Source: Deltaproteobacteria bacterium (GTDB lineage Bacteria; Desulfobacterota; Desulfobaccia; Desulfobaccales; 0-14-0-80-60-11). From it: a stretch of 64,000 nucleotides of DNA. This document shows positions 1-8,466 of this stretch, in pieces. The notes beneath the pieces are model-generated. The model had not been told where the DNA came from, did not search any database, and worked only from the letters and a program-made list of their open reading frames with translations. Position 1 is the first letter of the stretch, and each line of letters begins with the position of its first letter. The stretch is taken from NCBI GenBank assembly GCA_030018495.1, contig JASEFS010000006.1, positions 1 to 64,000 on the forward strand, written 5' to 3'. The position numbers and the translations under genes are program-made.

Positions 1-48
1 CTCGAGGGGAGGGCGGGGGGCCTGCGGTCCCCCGGCCCTCCCTTCGAG
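1..48. repeat. G-rich/C-rich palindrome, copy 1
   Basis: A long imperfect inverted repeat opening with CTCGAGGGGAGGGC and closing with GGCCCTCCCTTCGAG around a short centre. The same architecture recurs at about 13056-13101 and 29219-29265, with a half copy at about 52807-52840. The strand-symmetric form would give a very stable hairpin between gene borders. It lies just downstream of the permease gene that ends at 76, so it could act as a transcript end. No encoded protein is apparent. Confidence 0.6.
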
Positions 49-75
49 TTATAACACAAGCATGCGGTGGCAGGC

Positions 76-1227
76 TCACCCCACCTTCCTCAGTGCCTCC
101 GCGATGCTTACCCGCGTGGCCCGCCAGGCCGGGATGACTGCCGCCAGCACTCCTACTATCAGGGCCACGGCCAGCCCCAAGGCCGCGGTCATGTCGCTGA
201 TTTCCAGGCCCGGAAAGTATTGGCTTACGTCGGAGGGGAAGAGCCGGAGCGCCGGCACGCTCAGGGATAATCCCACAAGGCCGCCTGTCAAGGCCAGGAG
301 GAGGGATTCGCCCACTATGACCGCGGCCAGGTGCCGGGGCCGGAAGCCCATGGTCTTGAGCACCGCGTATTCCCCCAGCCGCTCCCGGGCGCTCATGGCC
401 ATGGTGTTGGCCAGGACTATCAGGATCACCCCGATGACCGCCCAGGAAACCACCTGGATGGCCATGAGGATGGCCTTGGTCATCTCCACGAAGCTTAGGT
501 TGAAGGCCTTTTCGGTTTCCGTGAGGGTTTCGGCCAGGCTGTTCTGAAACAGGCTGTCGATGCGCCGGGAAACGGTCGCGGCCAGTTCGGGGCGCTCGAT
601 CTCCACCAGAAACCAGCCCACCTGGTCGGCCCGCTCCGGCGCGGTTTTCTTGAGGTATTCGTTCAGGTAGTCCCAGTGGAAGAAAAACATGGTTTCATCG
701 GTGCTGGGGTCCCGGCCTTGGTACGCGGCCCGCAGGGTAAAGCGATATTGCCCCTGAAAGTAGGTGCCCGTAAGCACGATGACGTCCCCGACCTTCCAGC
801 CGAAGCGTTTGATGAGCTTGCGGCCGGCCAAGGCGCCCTGCCGGTCGCGGCTCAGGGCCACCCGCTGGTCGGGCGGGATGAGCAGTTCCGGGGCCAGGTC
901 CAGGTAGTGGGGCAGGGACGCGGCGAATTGCGGAAAGAAGTTTTTCCTGTCAATATATATGCCTTCAAACCAGTAGGCGTAGCCCACGCGGGTCACGCCC
1001 GGAACCGCCTCGATTTTGGGGAGATAAGACAAGGGCAGGGTGGCGAACAGGGAGACGGCGTTCCGGGTCACCAGACGCACCGGCGAGGCGGCATCAACGC
1101 CGGCGTACCAGGCGGCCACCACGGTGCGCAGAATGCAAAAGGCCAAAACCGCCACCGCCATGCCGAGCACGGTGAGGCTGGAGCGCAAAGGATGTCGGAC
1201 GGCGTTGCGCCAGGTAAGCTTGAACAT
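76..1227 (-). CDS. ABC transporter permease, FtsX/MacB type
   Basis: Predicted inner-membrane permease of a MacB/LolCE-like exporter, 383 residues. It opens with a short cytoplasmic segment (MFKLTWRNAVRHPLRS) and a TM helix at about 15-40. A large extracytoplasmic domain follows, then three TM helices at about 258-285, 305-330 and 345-372, the usual FtsX layout. The cytoplasmic loop SARERLGEYAVLKTMGFRP is the typical coupling region of this family. It is the last gene of a minus-strand operon with an adaptor, an ATPase and a close paralogue just upstream. The heptamer repeat at 1228 abuts the ATG, so no Shine-Dalgarno sequence is visible. Substrate unknown. Confidence 0.9.
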   Translation of the reverse strand: MFKLTWRNAVRHPLRSSLTVLGMAVAVLAFCILRTVVAAWYAGVDAASPVRLVTRNAVSLFATLPLSYLPKIEAVPGVTRVGYAYWFEGIYIDRKNFFPQFAASLPHYLDLAPELLIPPDQRVALSRDRQGALAGRKLIKRFGWKVGDVIVLTGTYFQGQYRFTLRAAYQGRDPSTDETMFFFHWDYLNEYLKKTAPERADQVGWFLVEIERPELAATVSRRIDSLFQNSLAETLTETEKAFNLSFVEMTKAILMAIQVVSWAVIGVILIVLANTMAMSARERLGEYAVLKTMGFRPRHLAAVIVGESLLLALTGGLVGLSLSVPALRLFPSDVSQYFPGLEISDMTAALGLAVALIVGVLAAVIPAWRATRVSIAEALRKVG

Positions 1228-1265
1228 CAGGTGTCAGGTGCCAGGTGCCAGGTATCAGGTGCCAG
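1228..1265. repeat. Tandem heptamer array, CAGGTGY family
   Basis: Five consecutive 7-base units (CAGGTGT, CAGGTGC, CAGGTGC, CAGGTAT, CAGGTGC) begin exactly at the base before the start codon of the minus-strand permease. The array therefore occupies the place of its ribosome-binding site. Related arrays lie at 2555, 20307 and 20482. Confidence 0.85.
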
Positions 1266-1340
1266 TGGTCACCACTTTCCTCCTAAGTGCTTCATTTGCT
1301 AATCAACATAAACCAAGAATAAAAAATAGAGCCGCGCAGT

Positions 1341-1397
1341 CTGCTCACTATTCACTGCTCACCCCTATACTGCTCACTGACCACCGGCCACTGACCA
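1341..1397. repeat. Tandem heptamer array, TGGYCAG family
   Basis: On the plus strand the units read CTGCTCA, CTATTCA, CTGCTCA, an 8-base spacer, CTGCTCA, CTGACCA, CCGGCCA, CTGACCA. They are reverse complements of the TGGTCAG/TGGCCAG units seen at 17337 and 30357. The array sits between the two paralogous permease genes, close to the stop of the upstream one. Confidence 0.8.
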
Positions 1398-1402
1398 CTC
1401 TC

Positions 1403-2554
1403 TTATCCCACCTTCCTCAGGGCTTCGGCAATGCCCACGCGGGATGCCTGCCAAGCCGGGAACAGGGCGGCCAGCACTCCCACCGCCAGAGAAGTGGCCA
1501 TACCCAACGCCAAGGTGAGGTTGGTGAGAGGAAAGACGCGAAAATATTGGCTCAGGGAAGTTTTAAAGAGGTAAACTGCGGGAAACGTCAGCACCAGGCC
1601 GAGGATGCCCCCCATGAGGGCCAGGAGCAGGGATTCGCCCAGGATAACCCCGGCCAGGTGCCGGGGGCGGAAGCCCAAGGTTTTCAGCACCGCATACTCC
1701 CCCAGGCGCTCCCGGGCGCTCATGGCCATGGTGTTGCTGAGAACCATCAGGATGACCCCTATAACCAGCCAGGAAACCACCCGGATGGCCAGGATGATCG
1801 CTTCGGTCATGGAAATCATGCCCAGCACGAAGGCCGCTTCGCTTTCGGTTTTGGTTTCGGCCAGGGAGTTGGCGAACATGGCGTCGATCTGTTCGGAAAC
1901 CGGCCCCACCAGTTCCGGGGAGTCCACCTGGACCATGAACCACCCCACCATATCAGCCATATCCGGCATTCTCTTCTTGATGGTCTCGTTAAGAAAATCA
2001 TAATGAAAATACATCCGGCCTTCGTCCACCGTTGGAGCGTCCCCTCGGTATATGGCGCGCAGCACCAGTTCGTATCGGCCGGGGTAGGCTGTCCCGGTGA
2101 TGGTAATGAGATCGCCCAAACGCCAGCCGTAACGCTCGGCCAATTTTCGGCCCGCAACGCAGCCCCGGCGGTCCTGAAGGAGGGCTGACATTTCATCCGA
2201 CGCTATCACAAACTCCGGGTAGATAGCCAAATAGGTGGGCAGGTGACCGGCAATCTGAGGGAAAAAGTTCTTCTCATCTATGTAGGTGCCTCCCACCCAA
2301 CTGCCGTAAGTCACTCGTTTGATGCCGGGAAGAGCTTGAATCCGGGCGTAATAGGACATGGGCAGGCGGAAAGTCAGGGAAACCGCGTTCCTCACCACCA
2401 AGCGCACGGGCGAAGCCGTGGTCACTCCGGCGTACCAGGCCGCCACCACGGTGCGCAGCAGGCAAAAGGCCAACACCGCCACGGCCATGCCGGAGATGGT
2501 GAGACCGGAGCGCAGGGGGTGCCGGAGGGAGTTGCGCCAGGAGAGTTTAAACAT
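1403..2554 (-). CDS. ABC transporter permease, FtsX/MacB type (paralogue)
   Basis: 383 residues, exactly as long as the downstream permease at 76-1227 and closely similar along the whole length, for example GMAVAVLAFC and RTVVAAWYAGV near the N-terminus and the SARERLGEYAVLKT loop. The topology is the same: one N-terminal TM, a large periplasmic domain, and three C-terminal TM helices. The pair looks like a tandem duplication that would form a heterodimeric permease, as LolC/LolE do. Both copies carry a CAGGTGY heptamer array directly in front of their ATG, so the repeat may have been duplicated with the gene. Transported substrate unknown. Confidence 0.9.
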   Translation of the reverse strand: MFKLSWRNSLRHPLRSGLTISGMAVAVLAFCLLRTVVAAWYAGVTTASPVRLVVRNAVSLTFRLPMSYYARIQALPGIKRVTYGSWVGGTYIDEKNFFPQIAGHLPTYLAIYPEFVIASDEMSALLQDRRGCVAGRKLAERYGWRLGDLITITGTAYPGRYELVLRAIYRGDAPTVDEGRMYFHYDFLNETIKKRMPDMADMVGWFMVQVDSPELVGPVSEQIDAMFANSLAETKTESEAAFVLGMISMTEAIILAIRVVSWLVIGVILMVLSNTMAMSARERLGEYAVLKTLGFRPRHLAGVILGESLLLALMGGILGLVLTFPAVYLFKTSLSQYFRVFPLTNLTLALGMATSLAVGVLAALFPAWQASRVGIAEALRKVG

Positions 2555-2601
2555 CAGGTGTCAGGCGTCAGGTGCCGGGTGTCAGGTGTCGGGCACCGGG
2601 G
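2555..2601. repeat. Tandem heptamer array, CAGGTGY family
   Basis: Six 7-base units (CAGGTGT, CAGGCGT, CAGGTGC, CGGGTGT, CAGGTGT, CGGGCAC) start immediately upstream of the ATG of the minus-strand permease, with no room for a Shine-Dalgarno sequence in between. It is the second of two equivalent arrangements in this operon. Confidence 0.85.
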
Positions 2602-2629
2602 CAGAATAGAAAATTGATCTGGCGCGGCC

Positions 2630-3436
2630 CTATATTTTTTGATCCGAGGCATAGAGGATTTCCACTGCCCGCAGGCCCACCCGGAGAAGCCGTGTAATTG
2701 CTTTACTTTTTTCCCTCCGGGAAGAAAAGGTTTCGCTGCGGGTGACCAGGTTGTCCAACACCACGCAGGCCCCGCCGGCCCTCAGGGGGAGGCTGGAGAT
2801 GCGGGCCAGGGTTAGATAGGCCGACATCTCCATTTCAAAATTGAGGACTCCGGCGGCTCGAAGGCGCTCCACCTTGCCGGGGTCGCGGCAGGTGAAGCCC
2901 GGAGCCGTGCGCCCCTGGCCGGCGTAAAAATCCGAGGTAGTGCACGTGACGCCCAGATGATAAGGCACCCCAAGTTCCTTGGCCGCCTTCTTTAAGGCAT
3001 CCAGTACCGCCGGATGGGCCAGGGCTTGAAAATCCGGCGGGGCATAATAATGCGTGGTGTTCTCGTCCCGCACGGCTTGCTCGGTAATAATCAGGTCTCC
3101 CAAGGCGATGTGCTCCTGAAGCGCGCCGGTGGTGCCCAGGCGGATGAAAGTGGCCGCAGAGACGGCCTGGCTGGCTTCGATGACTGCGATGGCCGTATTG
3201 TCGGGACCGATGCCGGTGGCCAACGCGGTAATCGGGATGCCCCGGTAGCGGCCGGTGATAGTGACGAATTCCCGGTTCCGGCGGCGTATTTCCACCGTCT
3301 CGAAGTGCCGCGCCAGGCGCCGGGCCCGGGCCGGGTCGCCGCAGGTCAGAATGTAGGGGGCGATATCACCCGGACCGCAGTCCAGATGATAAAAGCGGCC
3401 TTGCTCGTTTACAGGCACGGCGGATATCACAGGCAT
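2630..3436 (-). CDS. Nucleoside phosphorylase (uridine phosphorylase-like)
   Basis: 268 residues of the PNP/UDP phosphorylase superfamily, which splits nucleosides with phosphate into base and pentose-1-phosphate. Visible motifs are the N-terminal GDPARARRLARHF, GIGPDNTAIAVIEA, the phosphate/ribose-site RLGTTGALQ, and NFEMEMSAYLTL with the conserved Glu-Met-Glu. The family fit is clear, but base specificity cannot be read from sequence. It lies inside an efflux operon, between the ATPase gene (62 bp upstream) and the permease genes (75 bp downstream), an unusual position for a salvage enzyme. No N-terminal signal, so cytoplasmic. Confidence 0.88.
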   Translation of the reverse strand: MPVISAVPVNEQGRFYHLDCGPGDIAPYILTCGDPARARRLARHFETVEIRRRNREFVTITGRYRGIPITALATGIGPDNTAIAVIEASQAVSAATFIRLGTTGALQEHIALGDLIITEQAVRDENTTHYYAPPDFQALAHPAVLDALKKAAKELGVPYHLGVTCTTSDFYAGQGRTAPGFTCRDPGKVERLRAAGVLNFEMEMSAYLTLARISSLPLRAGGACVVLDNLVTRSETFSSRREKSKAITRLLRVGLRAVEILYASDQKI

Positions 3437-3497
3437 GCCCTGGACTCCTTGTCAATGCCGAACCGACGGTGGAGGCGCTGAGCCCGGCGGCACAGGC

Positions 3498-4271
3498 TCA
3501 GGGGCCGGGCCCCGCCGGGGGCGGGTTCTCCGGGGCGCCCGGCTCCGGCGCCGCCAGATGACAGCTCCTGGCATCGTTGCGTTCATCCCTGATGAGCTGC
3601 CCTTTGATGAGGCGGATGAGCCGGGGAGCCCGCGACGCGGCCTCAGGGTCGTGGGTGACCAGGATGATGGTCTTGCCGAAATCGGTATTCAGGCGGCACA
3701 TGAGGTCCAGAATCTCGTTGGCCGAGTCCCGGTCCAGGTCGCCGGTCGGCTCATCCGCGGAAATCAGCGTGGGATCGGTTACCAGGGCTCGGGCGATGGC
3801 CACCCGCTGCTGCTGACCCCCGGAAAGCTGCCCCGGGTAGTGGGCTTTGCGGTCGCTTAAGCCCACCAGCTCCAGGGCCAGTTCCACATGTTCCCGGCGT
3901 TCACGCCGGCTCAACGGTGTGAGAAGAAGCGGCAGCTCCACATTTTCAAACGCGGTAAGCACCGGAATAAGCTGGTAGAATTGGAAGATAAACCCCACGT
4001 GCCGGGCCCGCCAGGCGGCCAGTTGGGCCTCGCTCAACTGGGTCAAATCGGTGCCGCCTACTGTCAGGCGGCCGGCATTGGGGCGGTCCAGGCCGGCAAT
4101 GAGATTCAACAAAGTGGTCTTGCCCGAGCCCGAGGGCCCCATCAGGGCCAGGAACTCCCCGTCGCCGATTGTCAGGGAGATGTCCTCCAACACCGGCAGG
4201 TCCTGGCCCCCCCGGCGATATGATTTATAAAGGTGTTCAATTACCACCAGGGGCGGTTTTACTTCATTCAT
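3498..4271 (-). CDS. ABC transporter ATP-binding protein, LolD/MacB type
   Basis: 257-residue nucleotide-binding subunit that would power the two FtsX-type permeases of this operon. It has the Walker A motif GPSGSGKTT (about 45-53), the Q-loop [21 protein letters not shown] typical of the LolD/MacB/FtsE subgroup, the signature [15 protein letters not shown], the Walker B/D-loop [11 protein letters not shown], and the switch His in LVTHDPEAA. The C-terminus has a Pro/Gly-rich tail (about 240-257) beyond the normal domain end. It is preceded by the adaptor gene and a short gap holding a hairpin and heptamer repeats. Confidence 0.93.
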   Translation of the reverse strand: MNEVKPPLVVIEHLYKSYRRGGQDLPVLEDISLTIGDGEFLALMGPSGSGKTTLLNLIAGLDRPNAGRLTVGGTDLTQLSEAQLAAWRARHVGFIFQFYQLIPVLTAFENVELPLLLTPLSRRERREHVELALELVGLSDRKAHYPGQLSGGQQQRVAIARALVTDPTLISADEPTGDLDRDSANEILDLMCRLNTDFGKTIILVTHDPEAASRAPRLIRLIKGQLIRDERNDARSCHLAAPEPGAPENPPPAGPGP

Positions 4272-4301
4272 ATTTATGCCTTAAGTTTTATCCCCGTTAA
4301 T

Positions 4302-4323
4302 GGACAGCCGGGGGCGGCTGTCC
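4302..4323. repeat. Short GC hairpin
   Basis: GGACAGCCG, four G, CGGCTGTCC: a perfect 9-bp inverted repeat between the adaptor and ATPase genes. Similar GC-rich perfect hairpins occur at 6579, 18285, 36747 and 36788. There is no following T-run, so it is a dispersed hairpin rather than a clear terminator. Confidence 0.6.
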
Positions 4324-4363
4324 CTACATTTTTGCGAACATCGTCAGCCTTGATTGTTCTAGT

Positions 4364-4395
4364 GCTTAAAGCTTAAAGCTTATAGCTTATAGCTT
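4364..4395. repeat. Tandem heptamer array, AGCTTAA family
   Basis: Units GCTTAAA, GCTTAAA, GCTTATA, GCTTATA, GCTT directly follow the stop of the adaptor gene (which ends at 4397 on the minus strand). Same family as the arrays at 14135, 14282, 18223 and 18343. Confidence 0.85.
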
Positions 4396-4396
4396 C

Positions 4397-5617
4397 TCAT
4401 CCCTCTTTTAATCTCACCCGGTCGCCGTCTTTCAAGGAAGCCGGGGGGTTGAGCACCACCCGGTCCCCCTCTTTAAGGCCGCCGGTGATTTCCACCAGCT
4501 CCCCCATTTCTTCCCCGACGGCAACCTCCGTCAATCTCACGTGATTTTCCCGGACCAGGAAGGCCATGCGTTTGCCGTTCCTAGTGATGAGTGCGCTCTG
4601 GTTGACTGCCAGCAAGGGTTTTGTTTCGCCCGTTTCCAGAGGTTGGGACAGGAAGGCCACTTTGGCGCTCATTTCCGGCAGGATGCGGTCGTCCAGCTCC
4701 AGAAACTTCACCTTGGTCATGACCGTGGCTTTGGCCCGGTCCGCGGTGGGGACGATCATGTGGACCTCACCCCGGAAGCGCTGGTCAGGAATGGCGTCCA
4801 GCGCGATTTCGCAGGGCTGGCCCCGATGCACCTTGTCCAGGTTGGCCTCCGCCACGTCGGCTTCCACCATGAGGGAAGCGAAATCCGCCATGGTGACCAC
4901 GCTGGCTTTGGCCGTAGCCGCGGCCCCGAAGGGAGCCACCACTTCCCCCACGTCGGCGTTTTTGGTGAGCACCACCCCGTCAAAGGGGCTGCGGATATAG
5001 GAATATTCCAGGGCTGCCTGGGCATTGGCCAAGTTGGCCTGGCTGGCATTTATTTGGGCTCGGGCTGCGGCCACCTGGGCTTGCGCCTTGTGAAAGCGGG
5101 CCTGAGCCGAATCAAAGTCCTGCCGGGCCACCAGGTCCTGTTGCACCAGCGTTTTGTAACGTTCATATTGCAGCCTGGCGTCCACGAGTTCGGCCTGGGC
5201 CGTGTCCAGCGCGGCCTGGGCGTCTTTGACCTGCGCCGCGGCCTGATTCCGCTGGGCCACCAGATCTTCGTTTTCCAGCGCGGCCATTATCTGGCCTTTT
5301 TTGACCCTGCTGCCTTCTTCCACCCCCAGATAGGCCAGGCGGCCGGTGCTCTTGGAAGACACCGCGGCCTGCCGCTGAGGCACCACGTAGCCGCTGGCGT
5401 TCAGGAGCGTGTAGGCCTGGGAAGGGTAGATGCGGGAGACCACCGCCGCGGTCACTTCCTGAGACGGCTTCAAAGGCCCCCATAAATAAAGGACAGCCAA
5501 CAGCAGAATGAGGCCGCCGCCGATGAGCAACAAGAGGCGCCACCTCTTCTTGGCAGGGGAAGGGCCTAACCCTCCTTCGGCGCGCTCGATGCGGAGTCGG
5601 TCCAGGTCTGGAATCAA
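4397..5617 (-). CDS. Periplasmic adaptor (membrane-fusion) subunit, HlyD/MacA family
   Basis: 406-residue membrane-fusion protein that should link the inner-membrane ABC exporter to the cell envelope. An N-terminal TM anchor lies at about 25-47 (LLLLIGGGLILLLAVLYLWG). Next come a barrel-sandwich half (SSKSTGRLAYLGVEEGSRV), a long Ala/Gln-rich alpha-helical hairpin at about 105-200, and the second half-motif YIRSPFDGVVLTKNADVGE. A C-terminal beta-barrel region ends in LKEGDRVVLNPP. It is the first gene of the five-gene operon and carries a possible promoter at 5751-5779. No outer-membrane TolC-type partner is encoded nearby. Confidence 0.9.
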   Translation of the reverse strand: MIPDLDRLRIERAEGGLGPSPAKKRWRLLLLIGGGLILLLAVLYLWGPLKPSQEVTAAVVSRIYPSQAYTLLNASGYVVPQRQAAVSSKSTGRLAYLGVEEGSRVKKGQIMAALENEDLVAQRNQAAAQVKDAQAALDTAQAELVDARLQYERYKTLVQQDLVARQDFDSAQARFHKAQAQVAAARAQINASQANLANAQAALEYSYIRSPFDGVVLTKNADVGEVVAPFGAAATAKASVVTMADFASLMVEADVAEANLDKVHRGQPCEIALDAIPDQRFRGEVHMIVPTADRAKATVMTKVKFLELDDRILPEMSAKVAFLSQPLETGETKPLLAVNQSALITRNGKRMAFLVRENHVRLTEVAVGEEMGELVEITGGLKEGDRVVLNPPASLKDGDRVRLKEG

Positions 5618-5750
5618 GTCAAGTCACCATTTGAGAGGATCAACACAAACCTTCCTGTGACGCCGGGCCCCAAGCCCTCGGCTGGCATGCTCAGATACTT
5701 ACCGGTTTTTGGGCTCTAAAGTTGGCAGGCGGGGGTTTCAGGTTGTCATT

Positions 5751-5779
5751 AAGATACTATAGTTGTTCAGAGACTTCAA
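5751..5779 (-). promoter_or_regulatory. Possible sigma-70-type promoter for the efflux operon
   Basis: On the minus strand TTGAAG is followed after 17 bases by TATCTT, in the 234-bp gap upstream of the adaptor gene. Each hexamer matches the consensus at four of six positions. The rest of this gap (5618-5851) holds no recognisable gene. Confidence 0.3.
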
Positions 5780-5851
5780 ATAGTTAGATAAAATAGGCGG
5801 CCTGTCCGTTAAGATTCCCTGAACCGATTCCCTGGAAAGACCGCCCTTCGG

Positions 5852-6475
5852 CTAGACTTCGTTTACCCCTTGATCGGTGATAGTCAGGAACTTAAAAGGC
5901 GGTCCGATGTACTCATCCTGGGAAGCCAGTTTTTCCATGGAGGTTTTGGCCAAAGCCACGACTTCGGACAAGGGCGCCAAAGCGGCCACCAATTGGTTCA
6001 ATTTGAATTCCAGGCCCATGCGGCGGGGCAGGGTGAAGATGTGAGTGACTTCGTTGGACTCGATTTTCGGTGGCTTGACCCGGTCCCAAATGATGAACAT
6101 CCGGTAGGGACGGTCCGGCGATTTCCGGGAAAATCCGGCCAACAGCAGATACATGTTGATAACCGGGTCCAGGGGCAGCTTTTCGCAGGCCTTGCGGAAA
6201 AATTCATCCACCTTGCCGGTGAAAAAAGGCGGCGCGGCCTCGATCAGGCCGTCGATATCGGTTATGTTCTCTCCCTTGACAAAATCTGCGAAATCTTTGG
6301 CCAGATCCTGGGCTTCCAGGGCCCCGGCTGAGGCGATCACCGCATGGGAGGCCAGAGGAATGAGGCGGTCCACCGAGATGAACTTTTGTTCTCCGGTAGG
6401 TGAGAAAAACTCCGCTCTGCTGTCAGTCCCTATTACGATTCCGCCGGCAGTGGCGCAGGCAATCAATTGTCCCAT
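5852..6475 (-). CDS. Proteasome-fold (Ntn-hydrolase-like) protein lacking the N-terminal Thr
   Basis: 207 residues. The N-terminus GGIVIGTDSRAEF corresponds to the conserved G-V-V-x-A-x-D-x-R strand of proteasome beta/HslV subunits. QKFISVDRLIPL corresponds to the Lys33 region, and ASAGALEAQDLAKDF to the following SG-x-x-x-D helix. Counting back from D18 and R20, the catalytic Thr1 position would be Gly2 here. A strong AGGAGGG ribosome-binding site 8 bases before the ATG makes a longer prepeptide unlikely. So the fold looks proteasomal, but the nucleophile is absent or different (Cys7 and Thr9 are the nearest candidates). No partner gene is adjacent. Function unknown; the family assignment rests on motif spacing only. 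Confidence 0.7.
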   Translation of the reverse strand: MGQLIACATAGGIVIGTDSRAEFFSPTGEQKFISVDRLIPLASHAVIASAGALEAQDLAKDFADFVKGENITDIDGLIEAAPPFFTGKVDEFFRKACEKLPLDPVINMYLLLAGFSRKSPDRPYRMFIIWDRVKPPKIESNEVTHIFTLPRRMGLEFKLNQLVAALAPLSEVVALAKTSMEKLASQDEYIGPPFKFLTITDQGVNEV

Positions 6476-6711
6476 GTGCCCTCCTTTTTGGCCTAATAGC
6501 GCCTATTTTAACTAATGTGTGTAAGCATCCCGAGGGCTGCGGTCAAGGGCGGGGCGGCAAATCAGGGACCTGGGCAGCGCGCCGCCCTTGGCGGCGCCTG
6601 AACCGCCGGGGGCGGCGGTTCTGCCTCGGTCTACTACCCGGAATGAAGAGCCCTCCAGGAAGAGCGGTTTTCCTGGACAAGGCGGGGCTCAATCCAAGAA
6701 ATCAAGGACTC
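6476..6711. other. Gene-free gap with GC hairpins
   Basis: No credible coding region. It contains two perfect inverted repeats: GCGCCGCC/GGCGGCGC (6579-6597, 3-base loop) and AACCGCC/GGCGGTT (6601-6620). The rest is unstructured to the eye. Confidence 0.5.
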
Positions 6712-6975
6712 TTAATGATAAATCCTTCGGCCGGTGGGAGAAAGGCCGGAATTGCCCGAAGTCTCGTTCTGCAGATTGCTTGCCTCGGCAAGATCGGTTT
6801 TGAGCCGGGCCAGGTTGCCGTGCAGCGCCAAAAGTCCCTGGCGGAGCTGTCCCAAGGAATGCTGCAGCAGATTGAGGGCCGCCATCAACGCCTCCTGGCT
6901 TTTGCCTGCAGCCGCGAGCTTCCGGGCCTTGGCGAGTTCGAGTTCCAATTCCTGCCGGGACATGGATTTCTGCAC
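6712..6975 (-). CDS. Hypothetical small helical protein
   Basis: 87 residues if translation starts at the GTG at 6975, which has AGGAGG seven bases upstream. A longer ORF reaches an ATG at 7017 without such a site. The sequence is almost entirely predicted alpha-helix and rich in Leu/Ala/Gln (ELELELAKARKLAAAGKSQEALMAAL, shown in part), with a TPR-like helical pair and a polar C-terminal tail. No catalytic motif, signal peptide or membrane segment. Its neighbours give no clear functional hint. Confidence 0.5.
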   Translation of the reverse strand: MQKSMSRQELELELAKARKLAAAGKSQEALMAALNLLQHSLGQLRQGLLALHGNLARLKTDLAEASNLQNETSGNSGLSPTGRRIYH

Positions 6976-7199
6976 AGCCGGACCTCCTGGATAAAATTGC
7001 CCGGCATTAAAAAGCAAAGGCCGTACCAGAAGGCGGGATTGAAAAGGTTATCCAGGAAATGCCGGCAGTGAAGGAAAGGAAACGAGCTTTGATAGGGATA
7101 ACCGGATGCCGAGGCGTCAAGAAGATTGAACGAAAATGTCCAGCGGGCTGAACCAAAAGCTGCTTCAGAAGGCATTCGTTAAAAAAGGCGACGCCGCAG

Positions 7200-8264
7200 T
7201 TAAAATTCCACCACGGTGTCATCGCCCAGGAGAAGCTGGAGGGAGCGGTGGCGGTTGTGGCGGGCCACCCGGGCGTTTTTGCCGATAAGGCTGTCCTCCA
7301 GGCGGTCCACCTGGAACAAGGTGACATGGGAGAGCAGCACCGAATGCTCCAGCACGGAGGCTTCCACTTGGGAATGGTCCCCGATGCTGGTAAAGGGGCC
7401 GATAAAGCTGTCTTTGATGACGCAGTCGGCCCCGATAGTCACAGGGCCCCGGATGGTGGAGTTGATCACCCGGGTGCGGGGGCCGACGGCCACCCGGCCG
7501 GTTACCTGAGAGCCCGCATCTATCTCCCCTTGAATATCCCGGCGGCTCCATTCGTCCAGCACCTGGGTGTTGGCGGTAAGCAAGTCGTCCTTTTTGCCGG
7601 TGTCCAGCCACCAGCCTTCCAGCCGGCGCCAGTCCACCCGCTTGCCGCTATCCAGGAGCCACTGGATGGCATCGGTAATTTCCAGTTCGCCCCGCCAGGA
7701 GGGCGACAGGTTGTCGATGGCAGGATGAATGGCCGGCGTAAAGAAATACACCCCCACCAGGGCCAGGTTGCTGGGCGGGTCCTGGGGCTTTTCCACCAGC
7801 CTGATCAGACGCCCCTGCTCGTTGAGCTCGGCGATCCCGAACTGGCGGGGATTTTCCACCTCTTTGAGAAGAATCAGGGCATCCAGGTCGTCCTGAGTAA
7901 AGGATTGCAGAAACGCGGAGATATTGCTGCTGATGAGATTGTCGCCCAGATACATGACAAAGGGTGAGTCCTGAAGGAAAGGCCTGGCGGTTTTAACGGC
8001 GTGGGCCAGACCGCCCGGCTCTTTCTGCCAGATATAGGTGATGGCCACCTGCCAGCGGGAGCCGTCCCCCACCGCCTCCTGAACCGATTCCCCGGTTTCG
8101 GGGCTGATAATGATCCCCAAATCCGTCACCCCGGCCCGGGCCAGATTTTCGATCACATAAAACAGGATCGGTTTATTAGCCACCGGCACCAGCTGCTTGG
8201 CGGCCGTATGGGTAAGCGGCCTGAGGCGGGTGCCTTTGCCGCCGCTCAAGATCAAGCCCTTCAT
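7200..8264 (-). CDS. Glucose-1-phosphate thymidylyltransferase, long form
   Basis: Nucleotidyltransferase that activates a sugar-1-phosphate, probably glucose-1-phosphate with dTTP. The start at 8264 gives the canonical MKGLILSGGKGTRLRPLTH and has GGAGAGG just upstream; an in-frame ATG at 8315 would add 17 residues not found in the family. The protein is 354 residues: an N-terminal Rossmann-like transferase domain to about 240 (with YLGDNLI and EKPQDPPSNLALVGVYFF), then a left-handed beta-helix of hexapeptide repeats to the C-terminus (for example VINSTIRGPVTIGADCVI). This matches the long RmlA-like form rather than the short E. coli enzyme. No rmlBCD genes are adjacent, so the sugar pathway is undetermined. 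Confidence 0.88.
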   Translation of the reverse strand: MKGLILSGGKGTRLRPLTHTAAKQLVPVANKPILFYVIENLARAGVTDLGIIISPETGESVQEAVGDGSRWQVAITYIWQKEPGGLAHAVKTARPFLQDSPFVMYLGDNLISSNISAFLQSFTQDDLDALILLKEVENPRQFGIAELNEQGRLIRLVEKPQDPPSNLALVGVYFFTPAIHPAIDNLSPSWRGELEITDAIQWLLDSGKRVDWRRLEGWWLDTGKKDDLLTANTQVLDEWSRRDIQGEIDAGSQVTGRVAVGPRTRVINSTIRGPVTIGADCVIKDSFIGPFTSIGDHSQVEASVLEHSVLLSHVTLFQVDRLEDSLIGKNARVARHNRHRSLQLLLGDDTVVEF

Positions 8265-8466
8265 GCGCCTCTCCGACTTGCCGATTTTTAATATTATCGG
8301 TTTATTTCGGAACAATTCAAAAGATTTTCCATTTATCTTAAATTTTCCAAATAATTCCGCCCTTGGCCCATGACCTTGGCATGGGTAAGTAATTGCAATA
8401 AATAAAAGAATATGTTACCGTCAGCCAAGCTTAGCCTGCCGCCACCGGCGGCTGGGGATAAAAGTT

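Noticed and set aside
1228-1265. CRISPR-like repeat array
   Set aside because: Heptamers are contiguous with no spacers, far too short for CRISPR repeats.
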